Assembly (NCBI RefSeq): GCF_026151205.1
Contig: NC_087072.1
Coordinates: 12,190,169-12,254,168 of the forward strand
Source: Bolinopsis microptera
Taxonomy: Eukaryota > Ctenophora > Tentaculata > Lobata > Bolinopsidae
Direction of reading: 5' to 3'
DNA: 64,000 bases
Below the pieces are notes generated by a model. That model ran no database searches. It was not told the DNA's origin and saw only the letters and a list, made by a program, of their open reading frames with translations. How positions within the stretch are numbered: the first letter of the stretch is position 1; each line of letters opens with the position of its first letter. Below are positions 21,417 to 33,700 of the stretch, in pieces. A program made the translations under genes and the position numbers.

Positions 21417-21517
21417 TTAACGGGTGATACTCGTAAAATATTTGTTCCAATTATTAGGACCGTCGACGAGTCCAACTCGGCGCGCGTCCTGGTAGTGGTA
21501 GGTTGTAAACCTACAAC
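21417..21517 (+). repeat. Structured repeat S, copy B
   Basis: Three hairpins in order: ACGGGT-GAT-ACTCGT; a long imperfect stem from GGACCG to CGCGTCC closed by CGAGT-CCA-ACTCG; and GTAGGTT-GT-AAACCTAC. Other copies are at 12685, 54635 (minus), 55139, 55290 and 59773. Confidence 0.8.
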
Positions 21518-21589
21518 TATTTACACACCGACTATGTCCATTATAAAACATATCGCAAAACGAGCAAACCACAGCGATGAAATTGAAAC

Positions 21590-22475
21590 AAACACTGACA
21601 TCGAAACGAACATACGCATACTCAAGAAAATTAGCCTGCTCAACTCTGAAAAAGTGCACCTTCACTTTCTGAAATGGTCCCTAGGAGTCAATCGGAAAGC
21701 CACTAATGCGGGCGACTGGGGTGACTCAGGGCGCTATACATTGATTTACGAATGCATCAATCTCACCCTTATTATATTAAGTATACTCAACGTCTGCATA
21801 ATCTTAGTGACGGCTCATTAGTTATATTAAAATCGATCAAAACGTATTTCAAAGAGCAAAGAGTTTTGGAACTTGTACATTAACTCTTCTCAGAAACTAG
21901 ATTTCTACCGCAATCTAAAATCAAGCTTTGGGAAAGATTGTTACCTAGATCACGTGATTAGGTATAACGACAGGGTAAATACCACCAGACTCCGCATAAA
22001 TGCACACCGACTGGAGGTTGAATTAGGTAGATATTCTAATTCTATTCATATAACAAGACTCCTCTGGCTCTATTCATATAACAAGACTCCTCGTGAATTT
22101 CGAATATGCACATGGTGCAACGCCAACATTATCTTTAGCGCTCATATTGTCGAAAATGAAGAACATCTCTTTAAGTTTAACCATTGTGATATTAAGTTTA
22201 ACGCTGTCGCTAGACGGAACATCCTAAATAAGATTAAAATGGTGGCATCGAAGTCGAGCGACAGCACCCCAAACTCAACCAATAACACCATATTTCCTTA
22301 TAGTGATATAAACCTAGTCAAGCTCATCTTCGATCATAATGATTTCTTTACATCACTGACTTACGAGTGCCAGATACATCTTTCGAGGATTGTCGCCAGG
22401 TATATCACCAAATGTTTCAACAACCGTAAAAAGTTCTTGGAGTCAATAAACGTCGATTCTTGCCGTAACACGTAA
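21590..22475 (+). pseudogene. 3' fragment of a non-LTR retrotransposon ORF
   Basis: The first frame (to about 21775) reads KVHLHFLKWSLGVNRKATNA and GDSGRYTLIYECI. After a frameshift and a stop, the 200-codon frame from 21873 reads KLDFYRNLKSSFGKD, TTRLRINAHRLEVELGRY and PREFRICTWC. This order (HxxFxKWxLGV, GxxGRYPL, LRxxxHxLxIExGRY, then a CxxC knuckle) is typical of the region after the RT in many invertebrate non-LTR elements. An internal tandem duplication (TATTCATATAACAAGACTCC twice, 22041-22095) disrupts the knuckle. No RT domain is present here, so it is a dead fragment. Confidence 0.72.
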
Positions 22476-23670
22476 CCAACGTTCCGCGCCATAAATAAAC
22501 GTACATCTACAATATTTTTCAACACTAGTACTACTATAACTACTCTTTGAGCACCGTTGCCTACAAAGCTACACTCATCGAGCAAGGTTACCCTATTCCA
22601 GTGGCGATTTAACAAAGTTTATCAAATAAAAGATTTAATATAGTCAAATTCCATTTATATTTGTGAACATTATAAGTATTAATATTATCATTATATTTAT
22701 GGAGAGGGGCGAGACAGTTACTGTTGTAACTGAAGATTTGAAATTAATGTATTTATTGTATTCCTTGTCACTTGTATTCCGCGGCCTGACCCAGGCCATG
22801 TTGACGGCAAGGACAAAAGAAAATCGCGATTATTTAGGCCAAAAAATCGCGGCGCTGTGACATAACAAGCAGTGACATAACAAGCAGAACTAGGCAAAAT
22901 CGCCGCGCGGCGAAAATCTCAAAAATCGCGGCGAATTCGCAGAAATTTCCACGGTTCTTCAAGTGAACAAATTGTGGTTCTGGAACAAATAGTCCTACGG
23001 CATATCATCATTTTCGGACAGAATGGGGTTTAAATTACCTGAGGACCCCAGGCTATTATGTTCATTAACATAAAGATTTGGCGGAATGACAGGCGGAATG
23101 ACAGGCTGAGCGCGGCCCAGTAAGGTTTAAATCGTTTTACATTTTGAAGCTCAGTGGCTTTTTGTGGGCGATTTAGAGGTGGCGGCATGTTGCCAGCATT
23201 GTGGCATCCTTTGTATAATTTTTTCGCTATCACTATGTTCATAGAAATATTTCCTTTACGGTTACCCTCATGAGATTTTGTCCATATTGTGTTCGCAAAA
23301 GTATTAAGACTACTTTTGTTCATGTTTCATGCTACTCTGATCATTATGAACTGAAAATATTTTTCGGTCTTCTGAAGTCCGGAAGGCTGTGGATGTGATT
23401 GGTTCCATATACTTATAACTTTCTAAAGAACGTGATATTTGGCCTTCGGATTTAAAGGAAAATGCGCAAATTTGGTCCTCAGATTTAAAGAAAAATGCAC
23501 AATTTGTAGTGGAGAATTAACAAAATCGCGATTTGTCGCAGCAAACGTCAAAAATCGGGATTTGTTGCGGAGAATGGGGAAAATCGCGATTCCGCACGTG
23601 CCGCGATTCCATTTTGACCTTGGTTGACGGTGATTGATCAATAATATCAATAACAAAAATATTTATCAGG
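22476..23670. other. Intergenic; imperfect AAATCGCGG repeats and one E repeat
   Basis: AAAATCGCGGCG/AAAATCGCGATT motifs recur between 22830 and 23600 on both strands. Repeat E copy 1 is at 23037-23125. The short ORF at 22663 has no recognisable motif. Confidence 0.5.
23037..23125 (+). repeat. Structured repeat E, copy 1
   Basis: CCTGAGGACCCCAGG hairpin, then TATGTTCATTAACATA, then GGCGGAATGACAGG (here tandemly doubled), then GGCTGAGCGCGGCC, ending CCAGTAA. Copies 2 and 3 are at 54557 and 56412. Confidence 0.75.
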
Positions 23671-24078
23671 ATGATGAAAACATCGTTTATCTCAGTCTTG
23701 ATTGTGGTCTGCCTTGCAGCGCAAGTAGATACGGCACCTGTGGATCGGAGACAAGTATATACTAGTAGTACTACTAGTAGTTCTTCTTCTCCCGGAAAAA
23801 GACTAGCTATTGAAGAACGAGCTACTTCTTCTTCTACTTCTAGTTCTTCTTCTTCTCCCGGAAAAAGACTAGCTATTGAAGAACGAGCTACTTCTACTTC
23901 TACTTCTAGTACTTCTTCTCCCGGAAAAAGACTAGCTATTGAAGAACGAGCTACTTCTACTTCTACTTCTAGTACTTCTTCTCCCGGAAAAAGACTAGCT
24001 ATTGAAGAACGAGCTACTTCTTCTTCTACTTCTAGTTCTTCTTCTTCTCCCGGAAAAAGACTAGCTATTAAAGAATGA
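23671..24078 (+). CDS. Secreted repeat protein; candidate amidated-peptide precursor
   Basis: 135 residues. Residues 1-22 form a clear signal peptide (KTSFISVLIVVCLAAQVDTA). The rest is a Ser/Thr-rich repeat of 21-22 residues, each unit reading LAIEERATS...SSPGKR. Every unit ends in Gly-Lys-Arg, the usual processing and C-terminal amidation signal of neuropeptide precursors. After the first DRR a Gln begins the first unit (QVYTSST...SSPGKR), which would give a pyroglutamyl, Pro-amide peptide. The frame stops at TGA 24076, but the array continues (see 24079-25011). A mucin-like secreted protein is the main alternative. ATTTATCAG just before the ATG could be a 3' splice site. Confidence 0.6.
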   Translation: MMKTSFISVLIVVCLAAQVDTAPVDRRQVYTSSTTSSSSSPGKRLAIEERATSSSTSSSSSSPGKRLAIEERATSTSTSSTSSPGKRLAIEERATSTSTSSTSSPGKRLAIEERATSSSTSSSSSSPGKRLAIKE

Positions 24079-25011
24079 GCTACTTCTTCTTTTACTTCTA
24101 GTACTTCTTCTCCCGGAAAAAGACTAGCTATTGAAGAACGAGCTACTTCTTCTTTTACTTCTAGTACTTCTTCTCCCGGAAAAAGACTAGCTATTGAAGA
24201 ACGAGCTACTTCTTCTTCTACTTCTAGTACTTCTTCTTCTCCCGGAAAAAGACTAGCTATTAAAGAATGAGCTACTTCTTCTTTTACTTCTAGTACTTCT
24301 TCTCCCGGAAAAAGACTAGCTATTGAAGAACGAGCTACTTCTTCTTCTACTTCTAGTACTTCTTCTCCCGGAAAAAGACTAGCTATTGAAGAACGAGCTA
24401 CTTCTTCTTCTACTTATAGTTCTTCTTCTCCCGGAAAAAGACTAGCTATTGAAGAACGAGCTACTTCTTCTTTTACTTCTAGTTCTTCTTCTCCCGGAAA
24501 AAGACTAGCTATTGAAGAACGAGCTACTTCTTCTTTTACTTCTAGTTCTTCTTCTCCCGGAAAAAGACTAGCTATTGAAGAACGAGCTACTTCTTCTTTT
24601 ACTTATAGTTCTTCTTCTCCCGGAAAAAGACTAGCTATTGAAGAACGAGCTACTTCTTCTTTTACTTCTAGTTCTTCTTCTCCCGGAAAAAGACTAGCTA
24701 TTGAAGAACGAGCTACTTCTTCTTCTACTTATAGTTCTTCTTCTCCCGGAAAAAGACTAGCTATTGAAGAACGAGCTACTTCTTCTTTTACTTCTAGTTC
24801 TTCTTCTCCCGGAAAAAGACTAGTTATTAAAGAATGAGCTACTTCTTCTTTTACTTCTAGTACTTCTTCTCCTTGAAAAAGACTAGCTATTGAAGAACGA
24901 GATATAACTTTTTCTACTTATAGTTCTTCTTCTCCTTGAAAAAGACTAGCTATTGAAGAACGAGATATAACTTTTTCTACTACTTCTTCTTCTACTACTT
25001 CTTCTTCTTAT
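24079..25011 (+). repeat. Continuation of the 63-bp coding-type array with in-frame stops
   Basis: About 14 more units in the same frame as 23671-24078, with no frameshift. Stops arise at three ATTAAAGAATGA units (the first ends the ORF at 24078; others near 24270 and 24837) and at two CCTTGA variants of CCCGGA (24874, about 24937). The last units diverge to GATATAACTTTTTCTAC and TTCTTCTACTAC runs. Confidence 0.85.
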
Positions 25012-25041
25012 AGAATCTAATCCCTGGCCCGTCGGGGGCAC

Positions 25042-25131
25042 AGGCTACTGAAACACCCAGCACTACTAGTAGTTCTTTTAGTAACTGGTGGAAGTCTGGT
25101 CTTGGCGATCAAAAGAACTTAGAAGAATGTT
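25042..25131 (+). CDS. Possible terminal exon of the peptide-precursor gene
   Basis: After GGGGGCACAG (acceptor-like) a 29-codon frame begins ATETPSTTSSSFSNWWKS and ends NLEEC then TAG. Its ATxxxSTTSS start mimics the ATSSSTSS of the repeat units, suggesting a true C-terminal tail of the same protein. No splice donor within the array is convincing, so the joint is inferred. It may also be plain read-through sequence past stops. Confidence 0.35.
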
Positions 25132-27414
25132 AGATAAAAAATAAGTTTACTTTGGTTTAATAACTTCTCATACATGAACCAAGTCCATTATATCAAATCT
25201 ATCACGTTTTTCTGATCATATTTTAGTCGATGCACGATGAAATGTTTCATTGTATTGGATTTTATCCCCATTACAGACTTATATCAAAAGTACGAAATTA
25301 TATTAAATGCCTTACAATAGCATGTTTATATAGCATGTTTATATAGTACATATCAACAAATATTTCAATTTGAAGGATTTTTTACTTGTCTCTATTTGAA
25401 ACCCAATGGCATTGAATACAAATAAATAAATTCAAATCTGATTGCACAAAGGGAGTGTGGAGTTAGCTAAGTTTACATTAATGTCCTAAATCGTCTCAAG
25501 TTACATTTGAGCAATACATATACTGAGTCGTCATGGAAACAGCAAATACCATTTTTCTACCGTAATTGGATAAGGTTCACGTTTACTAACTCCATATTAA
25601 AATGTTGCCACGAGTGTCAGTGGATTGATAACAGAAGAATCATTTTGTTGGTTGAGTGTTTGTTGAGTGTTGGTTGAGTGTTGGTTGAGTGTTGGTTGAG
25701 TGTTGGTTGAGTGTTTGTTGAGTGTTATAATATATGCAGTTATATGTGACATGATTTGCTTCTGTGTGTTAACCCCATACCTTGTCCTTGTTTTTACATT
25801 CGATTGCTCTCTGTGTTGAACAACTGAAAGCATTGGTCGCCTTTCTATGTTGGTAGCTCAATGTTTCTTGTTTTCTGTTGAGGTGGGATTTTGGAAATAG
25901 TAATTTTCCTTCAGTTTCCTTTAGTTTCCACTTTCCTTCAGTATCTTTCCGTTTCCTTGAAATGGTTCACCTGTTTACTATTGCTATTGTCTAAACTCTA
26001 AACCATGTAATATTACATATAAGAAGGTTGTGTAATTCGTTTTTAACAGCTCTAAAATAATCATAAAATTATTTATCAAGTAGTTTAGTTTGTTCTGAGA
26101 ACATGGTTAAAATTAGCCATTGTGATCAGTATATTTTGTGCTTAGTTACTGCCCCTAGTTACTACTTGCTGCATGTTCTACAACCGGAAAAACAATCGGT
26201 ATCACTGTTTTAAAGCTTAACTTTAACACGTGAAATAATTAATTTGTGGACATGATATCACGAAATAAACTAATGATGGGACAATTGGTAATCAATAAGC
26301 ATATTTAAGATTTCCGCTACAATTTATAAATATTTTAGTCCTCACAACTATATCACGTGATCGACTACTAAACCTACTAAATGGTTGTGCAACACTGGTG
26401 GTTTCAGAGTAGCCGGTTCTAATACTGGACATTTCATCACCAGTTTAGTTGTTTAAAGTCAAACAGGAAGCGAGGTAAGGTCACATGTGAGTCTTTTCTG
26501 TTCAACCAGGATCATCTTTACGAGTCACGCGACTTATCTCGTGCTCCCAATAGTTAGTTCAGAAAAACATAAACGACCACCAATTACACCAGCAACGAAT
26601 AATATTATCTTCCCGTGTATTTACAGATCCATGTTGCTAAATAGAGGCAGCGGATTTACACAAGCTCGAACACAATATGCAGTATGACATGCAACACCAG
26701 CATCATCACGCGTCAAATACATCCTCGTCTTGAGAAACACATATTTATTTTAGTTTTACATCTGTTTTAAACCGCAGTGTTCATCGTATCTAGTCAGGGC
26801 CCCCAATAGCACGTTCTTACTTGTACTGTTGCTATAAATGATAAGTTATTGTCGCTGTAATTGTCGCTGTTGTTGTTGCTGTTATTGTCGCTATTGTTAT
26901 CTAGATATTATCAGCGCACTTTCTAATGTCGGCGCGCTTGTTATCCAGCTGTGATAGCACATCATCAGCTTTTTACGGCCCAGATTGCAGTACAGATTAT
27001 TAACAGACAACAGAGGTGCGTATGTGAGAAAATTCAGCTAATACTTATAAATAGCGGCTGTTCCGTTCTCTGCTGCGGATTATTGCTCCTCCCACACAAC
27101 ACTTGATAACTTGAGACTCAATACTCGTTTGATTTTTGACAATTTTAATTTTATATGAGCAACTTTGACGAACGTACAACCAAGATTGGGTCCATGTGGC
27201 ATCAGATTGGTTCAGTCTCCAAACAAAACATTGCAATTTTGTGGTTGTTAGTTTATAAATCTGGTTAGGAGCAAACGGGCAGTGTTGTCGGTTAGCTGTT
27301 AAACAGTTTCTGGTTCGTCACATTGAGTACACAATCTGGCATATCTTTAATATCTCCAACTTGCCTTAACGTCAAATTATTAGTCTTTATCCCAAAAATG
27401 TGTAGTAGAAAACT
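25132..27414. other. Intergenic
   Basis: Holds a ~12-bp tandem repeat (TTGAGTGTTGG, 25647-25727) and imperfect GTTGTCGCT triplet runs (26840-26905). No exon was supported. Confidence 0.5.
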
Positions 27415-30218
27415 ATGATAGTATCATCCTGCCCCTCCAGCCGACTTAGCATGATACCATTCTCCAGAGAGCGCACCATGCCCCCATTCTCCAGACAGCG
27501 CACCATGCCCCCAGTCTCTATCAAGGTACAAATGTTGCTCACAATGTATTTCAGTCTCTATCAAGGTACCCTTCAAATGTTACTCACAATTTTGAATCCT
27601 GTGATTAAGTGATCATTTTGTGCTAACTAACTACAGTATTGAGTATCATTCCATTCGTTTTAAGTTGTTAACAAAGCTCTGATTTGACAGCTTTGATTTG
27701 ATATGCTCCATTTTAGGAGTACAGGAAGTTAAAAGAGCAGGAGGATAAAGGTAGAAACTCAGCACTCTCCGGTTTTGATGTTAGGAAGATAAAAACAGCC
27801 CCTCCCGCCAGAAAATCCTCCTCACGTAAATCCTCATTCATATTTCAGAGGTAAGGATTATGAAATACGGGCTTTGTTGTGTATACTGTTAGCGATGATC
27901 CGTTTTAAATTTACAAATTTAGAATTTAATATGCATTTTAACATTTTGAACTGAAGTATTTGCGTAATGATTATAGTTGGCGCAATCGGTTTTTAAAATC
28001 TGATTTTATTAAGAAAATTCAGTTTCGAATGCAAATGGAATCGCATACTTTTAGTCACGGGAAATACTCTCACGGATGCAACCGAAGTAACCCTACTGCT
28101 TTCATTCATACAATAGTCTAACTACTGTGGTCCACCTAACCACTGTGGTCCACCTAACCACTGTGGTCCACTTAACCACTGTGGTCCACTTAACGGGTTA
28201 ACCACTGTGGTCCTCCTAACCACTGTGATCCACTTAACCACTGTAATCTAACTAAAAAAATCTCTGTTTCAATCCCCAGACAACCCTCCAAACCGGAAGT
28301 TAGACCGTTCTCAGAGTCGAGGAAGAGTCAGAGTGTACCGACTAGTCCGGGACCTAAGACTAGCCCAGAGCCACGAACAACCAAGCGGACCAGGGACAAA
28401 CCTCAGACTGACTACTTCAAGGACAGATCGTACATGTCTGACGTGTACTCTTGGGCTAGGAATGGGGAGGTAATATTGTGCTCAACTACCCCGTTCCCGT
28501 CCCCCAATATTGTGCTCAACTGTCCCGTTCCCGTCCCCTAATATTGTGCTCTGCTACCCCGTTCCCGTCCCCCAATATTGTGCTCAACTACCCCGTTCCC
28601 GTCCCCTAATATTGAGCTCAGCTACCCCGTTCCCGTCCCCCAATATTGTGCTCAACTACCCCGTTCCCGTCCCCTAATATTGTGCTCAACTACCCCGTTC
28701 CCGTCCCATAATATTGTGCTCAACTACCCCGTTCCCGTCCCCTAATATTGTGCTCAACTACCCCATTCCCATCCCCTAATATTGTGCTCAACTACCCCGT
28801 TCCCGTCCCCTAATATTGTGCTCAACTACCCCGTTCCCGTCCCCTAATATTGTGCTCAACTACCCCGTTCCCGTCCCCTAATATTGTGCTCAACTACCCC
28901 GTTCCCGTCCCCTAATATTGTACTCAACTACCCCGTTCCCGTCCCCTAATATTGTGCTCAGCTACCCCGTTCCCGTCCCCTAAATTTGGGCTCAACTACC
29001 CCGTTCCCGTCCCCTAATATTGTGCTCAGCTACCCCGTTTCCGTCCCCTAAATTTGGGCTCAACTACCCCGTTCCCGTCCCCTAATATTGTGCTCAGCTA
29101 CCCCGTTCCCGTCCCCTAAATTTGGGCTCAACTACCCCGTTCCCGTCCCCCAATATTGTGCTCAGCTACCCCGTTCCCGTCCCCTAATATTGTGCTCAAC
29201 TACCCCGTTCCCGTCCCCTAATATTGTGCTCAACTACCCCCTTCCCGTCCCCTAATATTGTACTTAACTACCCCGTTCCCGTCCCCTAATATTGTGCACC
29301 ACCCACTCTCCTCCCACTTTGTTGTCATCCACGATTTTATTTGCAATTATGACCAGTCAAGCTTGATATGATGACAATTTTTATTCTTTGGCGAAGTTAA
29401 ACTGAAATATACTACTACTACCAGGAGAAAAGTAGCGAGCAGATAAAGGGAATGGAACTGACGGAAACGATAATGAACTACAAACCAGAGCGCCCCAAAA
29501 AGGGCGTGTACCAGAAATCAGAGAACGACGACCCCCTGAGGGCAGGTCTGGGGTATGAGGGCTACATGGACTGTTTGTTGAGGGGGCGGAGACACCGCCT
29601 CACTAGAAAGCAGTGGGTTAGTTGCTGTTTATTACTCTTTGGTTCTCTCTTGTAAATAACTGAGTCAGTATAAGTGTTTCAAGTATTTCAATTCTTTTTT
29701 ATTTGTTTCGCCTTTGCTTTACTTTTAACTTATCATTATTCAACGTCATAGTTAAAGTTGATCTTTATAATTTTAACCAGCATCGTCAATTTTGAAGCAC
29801 ATTAACCACATTAGCTTGAGTTGAGTGAATAATAATTCATGATCACATAGTAAATAATGCTGATCCTACGTGCTTTGGTCACAGTGTGGTTTTTACAGTA
29901 AATGGACATATGTATTCGTCACTTTCAACAGTTTTGTTGCGAATATATAATATGTCCACTTACTTTACATTAGCTTAAGAGTTGAGTTAAAACTTATTCA
30001 GTGAACCTTTTTAAGAATGGCGCCATGATCACACAGTAAATACTGCTGATAGTGATACTGCGCGCTTTGGTCAAAGTGTGGTTTTTAAATTAACATCTCA
30101 ATGATATGCTAGATTACACTATCTTATCATGGAGCAGCTATTCCCGCAGGGTATTACATCAGATCTAAAGAACGAGCAGCCAACACTGGTTCCGGTTAAC
30201 AGCATGGTACGAGAATAA
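27415..30218 (+). CDS. Unrecognised five-exon gene, ~231 residues
   Basis: Exons 27415-27525, 27717-27850, 28280-28469, 29425-29616 and 30150-30218; phases agree at every joint and all introns are GT-AG. The product is basic and polar without signal peptide or membrane segment: a Met/Pro/Arg repeat (PFSRERTMPP, PFSRQRTMPP), a charged KLKEQEDKG segment, a Ser/Pro/Lys-rich linker, then DYFKDRSYMSDVYSWARNGE, NYKPERPKKGVYQKSEND, RAGLGYEGYMDCLLRGRRHR and ITSDLKNEQPTLVPVNSM before TAA. The last two-thirds look conserved-type, but I do not recognise the family. Exon 1 and its start are least certain; exon 5 rests on frame, acceptor and stop only. Confidence 0.6.
28115..28255. repeat. ~17-bp intronic tandem repeat
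   Basis: CTAACCACTGTGGTCCAC-type units, about eight, just upstream of the exon at 28280. Confidence 0.9.
28471..29297. repeat. 34-bp minisatellite starting at a splice donor
   Basis: About 24 copies of a unit containing AATATTGTGCTCAACTACCC and CGTTCCCGTCCCC. The first unit overlaps the 5' splice site GAG|GTAATATTG of the exon ending 28469. Units vary at a few positions (CTCAGC, AAATTTGGGC), with AAATTTGGGC alternating with the main type near 28980-29130. Confidence 0.95.
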
Positions 30219-30701
30219 CCACGTGCGCGCGCGACGAGAATAACCACGTCACTGTAACGCTGGCATTCCTAGAGACTATAGTTGGTAACTATGCTAGAGA
30301 CTACTAACATCTTAGTTCTTCGTTCCGAGAATATGTACAATGCAAGCAGATCATTAGATTTTGAGACAGAATCTTATTTGGTGAACATGAAATGCAACAA
30401 CGAACTTGGAGGATTTTTCTTTTTACATCATTTAAGAAAGGACGTTTTGAGTGTTGACTGATCTATATTCTATAACTCCAGAGAAAACGCCTGAACACGA
30501 TTCAGAAGCATTGTTGTATAATCCTGTTCAGAAGCACCAAGTGTCCTTCAAAAAGAATGGTGTTAATTAATTTTAAATCAGATTTTACGAATTAATCTAA
30601 TGTTTAAATGAAAATTTGATTATATTGTTCAGAATTTTGAAAGGAGTCTGAACAAAACGCACTCAGTTTGAAGATTTCCGACTTTCTATTTAGTATTTAT
30701 A
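29617..30701. other. Intron plus intergenic spacer
   Basis: 29830-30075 holds two diverged copies of a ~150-bp segment (ATGATCACA-AGTAAATA-TGCTGAT...CTTTGGTCA-AGTGTGGTTTTTA). Nothing else was recognised outside exon 30150-30218. Confidence 0.5.
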
Positions 30702-33700
30702 TTGAAACTGTGCTATTTGTTTGGTTTTGCAATGATTAAATCAGCAGTTTTACTTTTACTGGTGGGTGGTATCTGTTCTCTGAGCCATGAAACTGTTAAA
30801 GTGAGGATCAGCCAACATGCTGTGGACTACAGTACGTTAGTAGTAGTATTGTGTGTTAGTACACAGTGTGTTAGTACAGTACGTGTATACTTACACGTGG
30901 CATTGATACTGTGCTCTGATTGGCTAATCACTGTCCCATGTCAGAGCCTACGTGCTCCAATCTCCAACGTCCCTTCAAAATACACTTAATACACCATGAA
31001 ATGAATAATTTCTACAATAAATTACCGAACAAGAATTGTGAGAATTGTTTTTAAAAGTTGAAATTATCAGTTAACGAGGAGATAAGAAACGTTATCCCCA
31101 CCATCGAGGCAGAACTACAGAACTTCCCTTTACCTCAGCTGTCAGGACAGGATTACAGACTGTACAAGTTCGTCTAACTTTATTAAGGGTTGCAGTGTGG
31201 GTTATAGATATAGCTGACATATCAGTTTTTCATTATATTTTTAAATTTTATGCCATGATCACTAATAGGTGTCTTCACGCTTTAAGACATGAGGTAAACA
31301 AAACATGCCAGAAGTCTCAAAATCACACATTACAATTGTTTTGAGCCGTCTGACTGAATAAGCAGATAAAGAGCTTTAAATTAAATAATAAAATGTAAGA
31401 GGTACTAAGTGACGTACTTAGAGCCAGGTAAGTCTAAGGTTGAAACTGACAAATTCGGGTTTGAATGTTATACGTTTTAGTTTTCAGTTTTCAAACTATC
31501 CTTACCGTTACACCTTCTTATAAGAATCCAACATTTTCAGTTTGAAGCTCCAATCCTCAAAGATCGGAAGTTCCACCATTAAGTTCCAGGACAACGGGCT
31601 GAGGATTAAAATACAGAACAATCACTTCGTTCTCGGAGGAAACTTCTGGATCCAGAAAATGTTACAAGATTTCAGAATTTTACGTTTCATTACACCTGCT
31701 GTGTCGTTAGTCGCAGTAAAACCTAGCTAGAGAATACTGCGGGTCATTGGTCAATGAGATTACTAATATTTATATAGCACACCCCCAGTCCCCACTACTA
31801 GCGCCCCTAATACATCTAACAGCACACTCCCTGATACGAATACATCTTTTTAGTTTTAAAAACTAAGTAAACCTACGTATTTCAGAATTGGAATCCAGGG
31901 CAATGTAAAGATCAGTGCAGCCAATTTCAATGTCGACACAACCATCGATTACAGTTAGTACTTTCTGAGGAACTTAAAAAGTAAGGTTTCACGTGGTTGT
32001 GGGTTTAACATTATCCTAAAACATGCGTATATTGGTGGTCCTACTGTAATACATATTATCCATTACAGACTATAACAACAGAAACAACCGCTTGTCCCTC
32101 AAAGATTGTAGGATTAACATTGGAAGACTGGATATCGACCTCTACAAGTCAGTACATTAAAGAAGCAGTTTAACAATTAAATTAACTGCTACATCTGACA
32201 TTTTATCTGACTGATCTTGCCAAAAAGTACAGGAAACCACAAATTCCCATCGACTAATATTGTTACGAATTTCAGTCCTTTCCTGAATTTCATTCTGAAT
32301 GTGCTCGGAGGAGCGATTCGTGACCAAGCAAGCAATATGATCTGCAATGCTGTGAAGAACAGTGCAATACCCGCAGTCAACAAAGCTTTTTCTAATCTCC
32401 CAGGTTTCCGCGCAATTGTCCAGTTCAACTTCGTATTATCAATTCTAATACTATAATTTACATTTGCACACCACTGCTTCGTGCTCATTGATTGAATTGA
32501 AAAAGATCCCAATTCCGAAGAGCTTATTTCTCAGATGATTACGATATCGGAAGCGTGGCTAAAATCAAGTTTACACCTGGCGAAGGAAGCGTTACCGCGA
32601 CCCAACTCGTCTCATCCTACTTTGTAAGTAGTTTAAGTGTTTAAGCAAGTTATTGTTAAACAGATTACAAATTCTGACTGAAGTATTGAACAAGCAGAGC
32701 TAGGTAACCTCCCAGTTTAATTTAATTTGAACAGACCCTCTGATTAGGCAGCAGTGCAGCCAGTGACTGGTACAGTAGACTGGAAGTTCAAAGAGCAGGC
32801 CCTCCCCTCTGGTGGGTACACGGGACAGTGTTGCTTCTGGGCTTCCGAGTTCCTCCTCAACACCGCTCTCGGCACTCTCATGCCTCCTGGCAAAATCCAG
32901 ACTACACTCGACGCTGCTCAAATGGTAACCACCTCTTTTATTTCAGTTAAATTTGGTTAGCATTTAACAACTTGAATAGACTCTGTCTGAGTTGCGCGCA
33001 GAAACAGACACTGTCTGTTTACTTAGCGACAGTTGCTAAGCCACCTGCATTCTAAAACAGTTGGTCTCCAAGACGTCTGGAGTCTGACATGTTATCTCCA
33101 CCGCAGGGAGGGTTACCCGCAGCTCTGGAGGTTAAGATAGCGAACAGTGCTGCTCCGGTAGTGTCTCTGAACCCGGAGAAAGTGTACATCTCCACGGCAG
33201 TGAACGTCACCGTGTACGGAGAGGAGGAGGGGAGTAGGATCAACTTGGGGAGGTACTCCACAGATTTCCACCTCCACAGTGACACCAACATCTCTTACGA
33301 GAGTCTCAGGGATCTTGTTAAACAGCAGATCAACTACCAGCTACCCGTGTTTGAGAAACGAGGTGACAGTTCGAGATGGCTAGATAATAAATAATTAAAA
33401 AGCATGAAATGTCTATTACATAAGAAAAATGCACGATAGTTCAAAATTCGAGCCAACATTCAACAGTTTTTACTAACTGACTAAATAAAAATACCAGTTA
33501 GCGATTAAAATAAAGGTATCTTACTCCTTCTATCACAACATTAAACCACAGAAGCGTGTATTGATAACGACAGCAACTGTGCCTGGTGGGCAGGTCAGGG
33601 GGAATGTAAAGCTAACCCTAACTACATGTTGGCAAACTGCAAGAAATCCTGTAAAGTCTGCACTGACGACAATTCAAGTTTGTCATTTCTCTTGATATAC

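Noticed and set aside
21417-21517. Hammerhead ribozyme in repeat S (CGACGAGTCC resembles the CUGANGA box)
   Set aside because: The leading CU and the GAAA core are absent, and the predicted pairing closes the wrong segments.
28471-29297. CRISPR-like array of regular 34-bp units
   Set aside because: Units are contiguous with no unique spacers, in a eukaryotic intron; it is a minisatellite.
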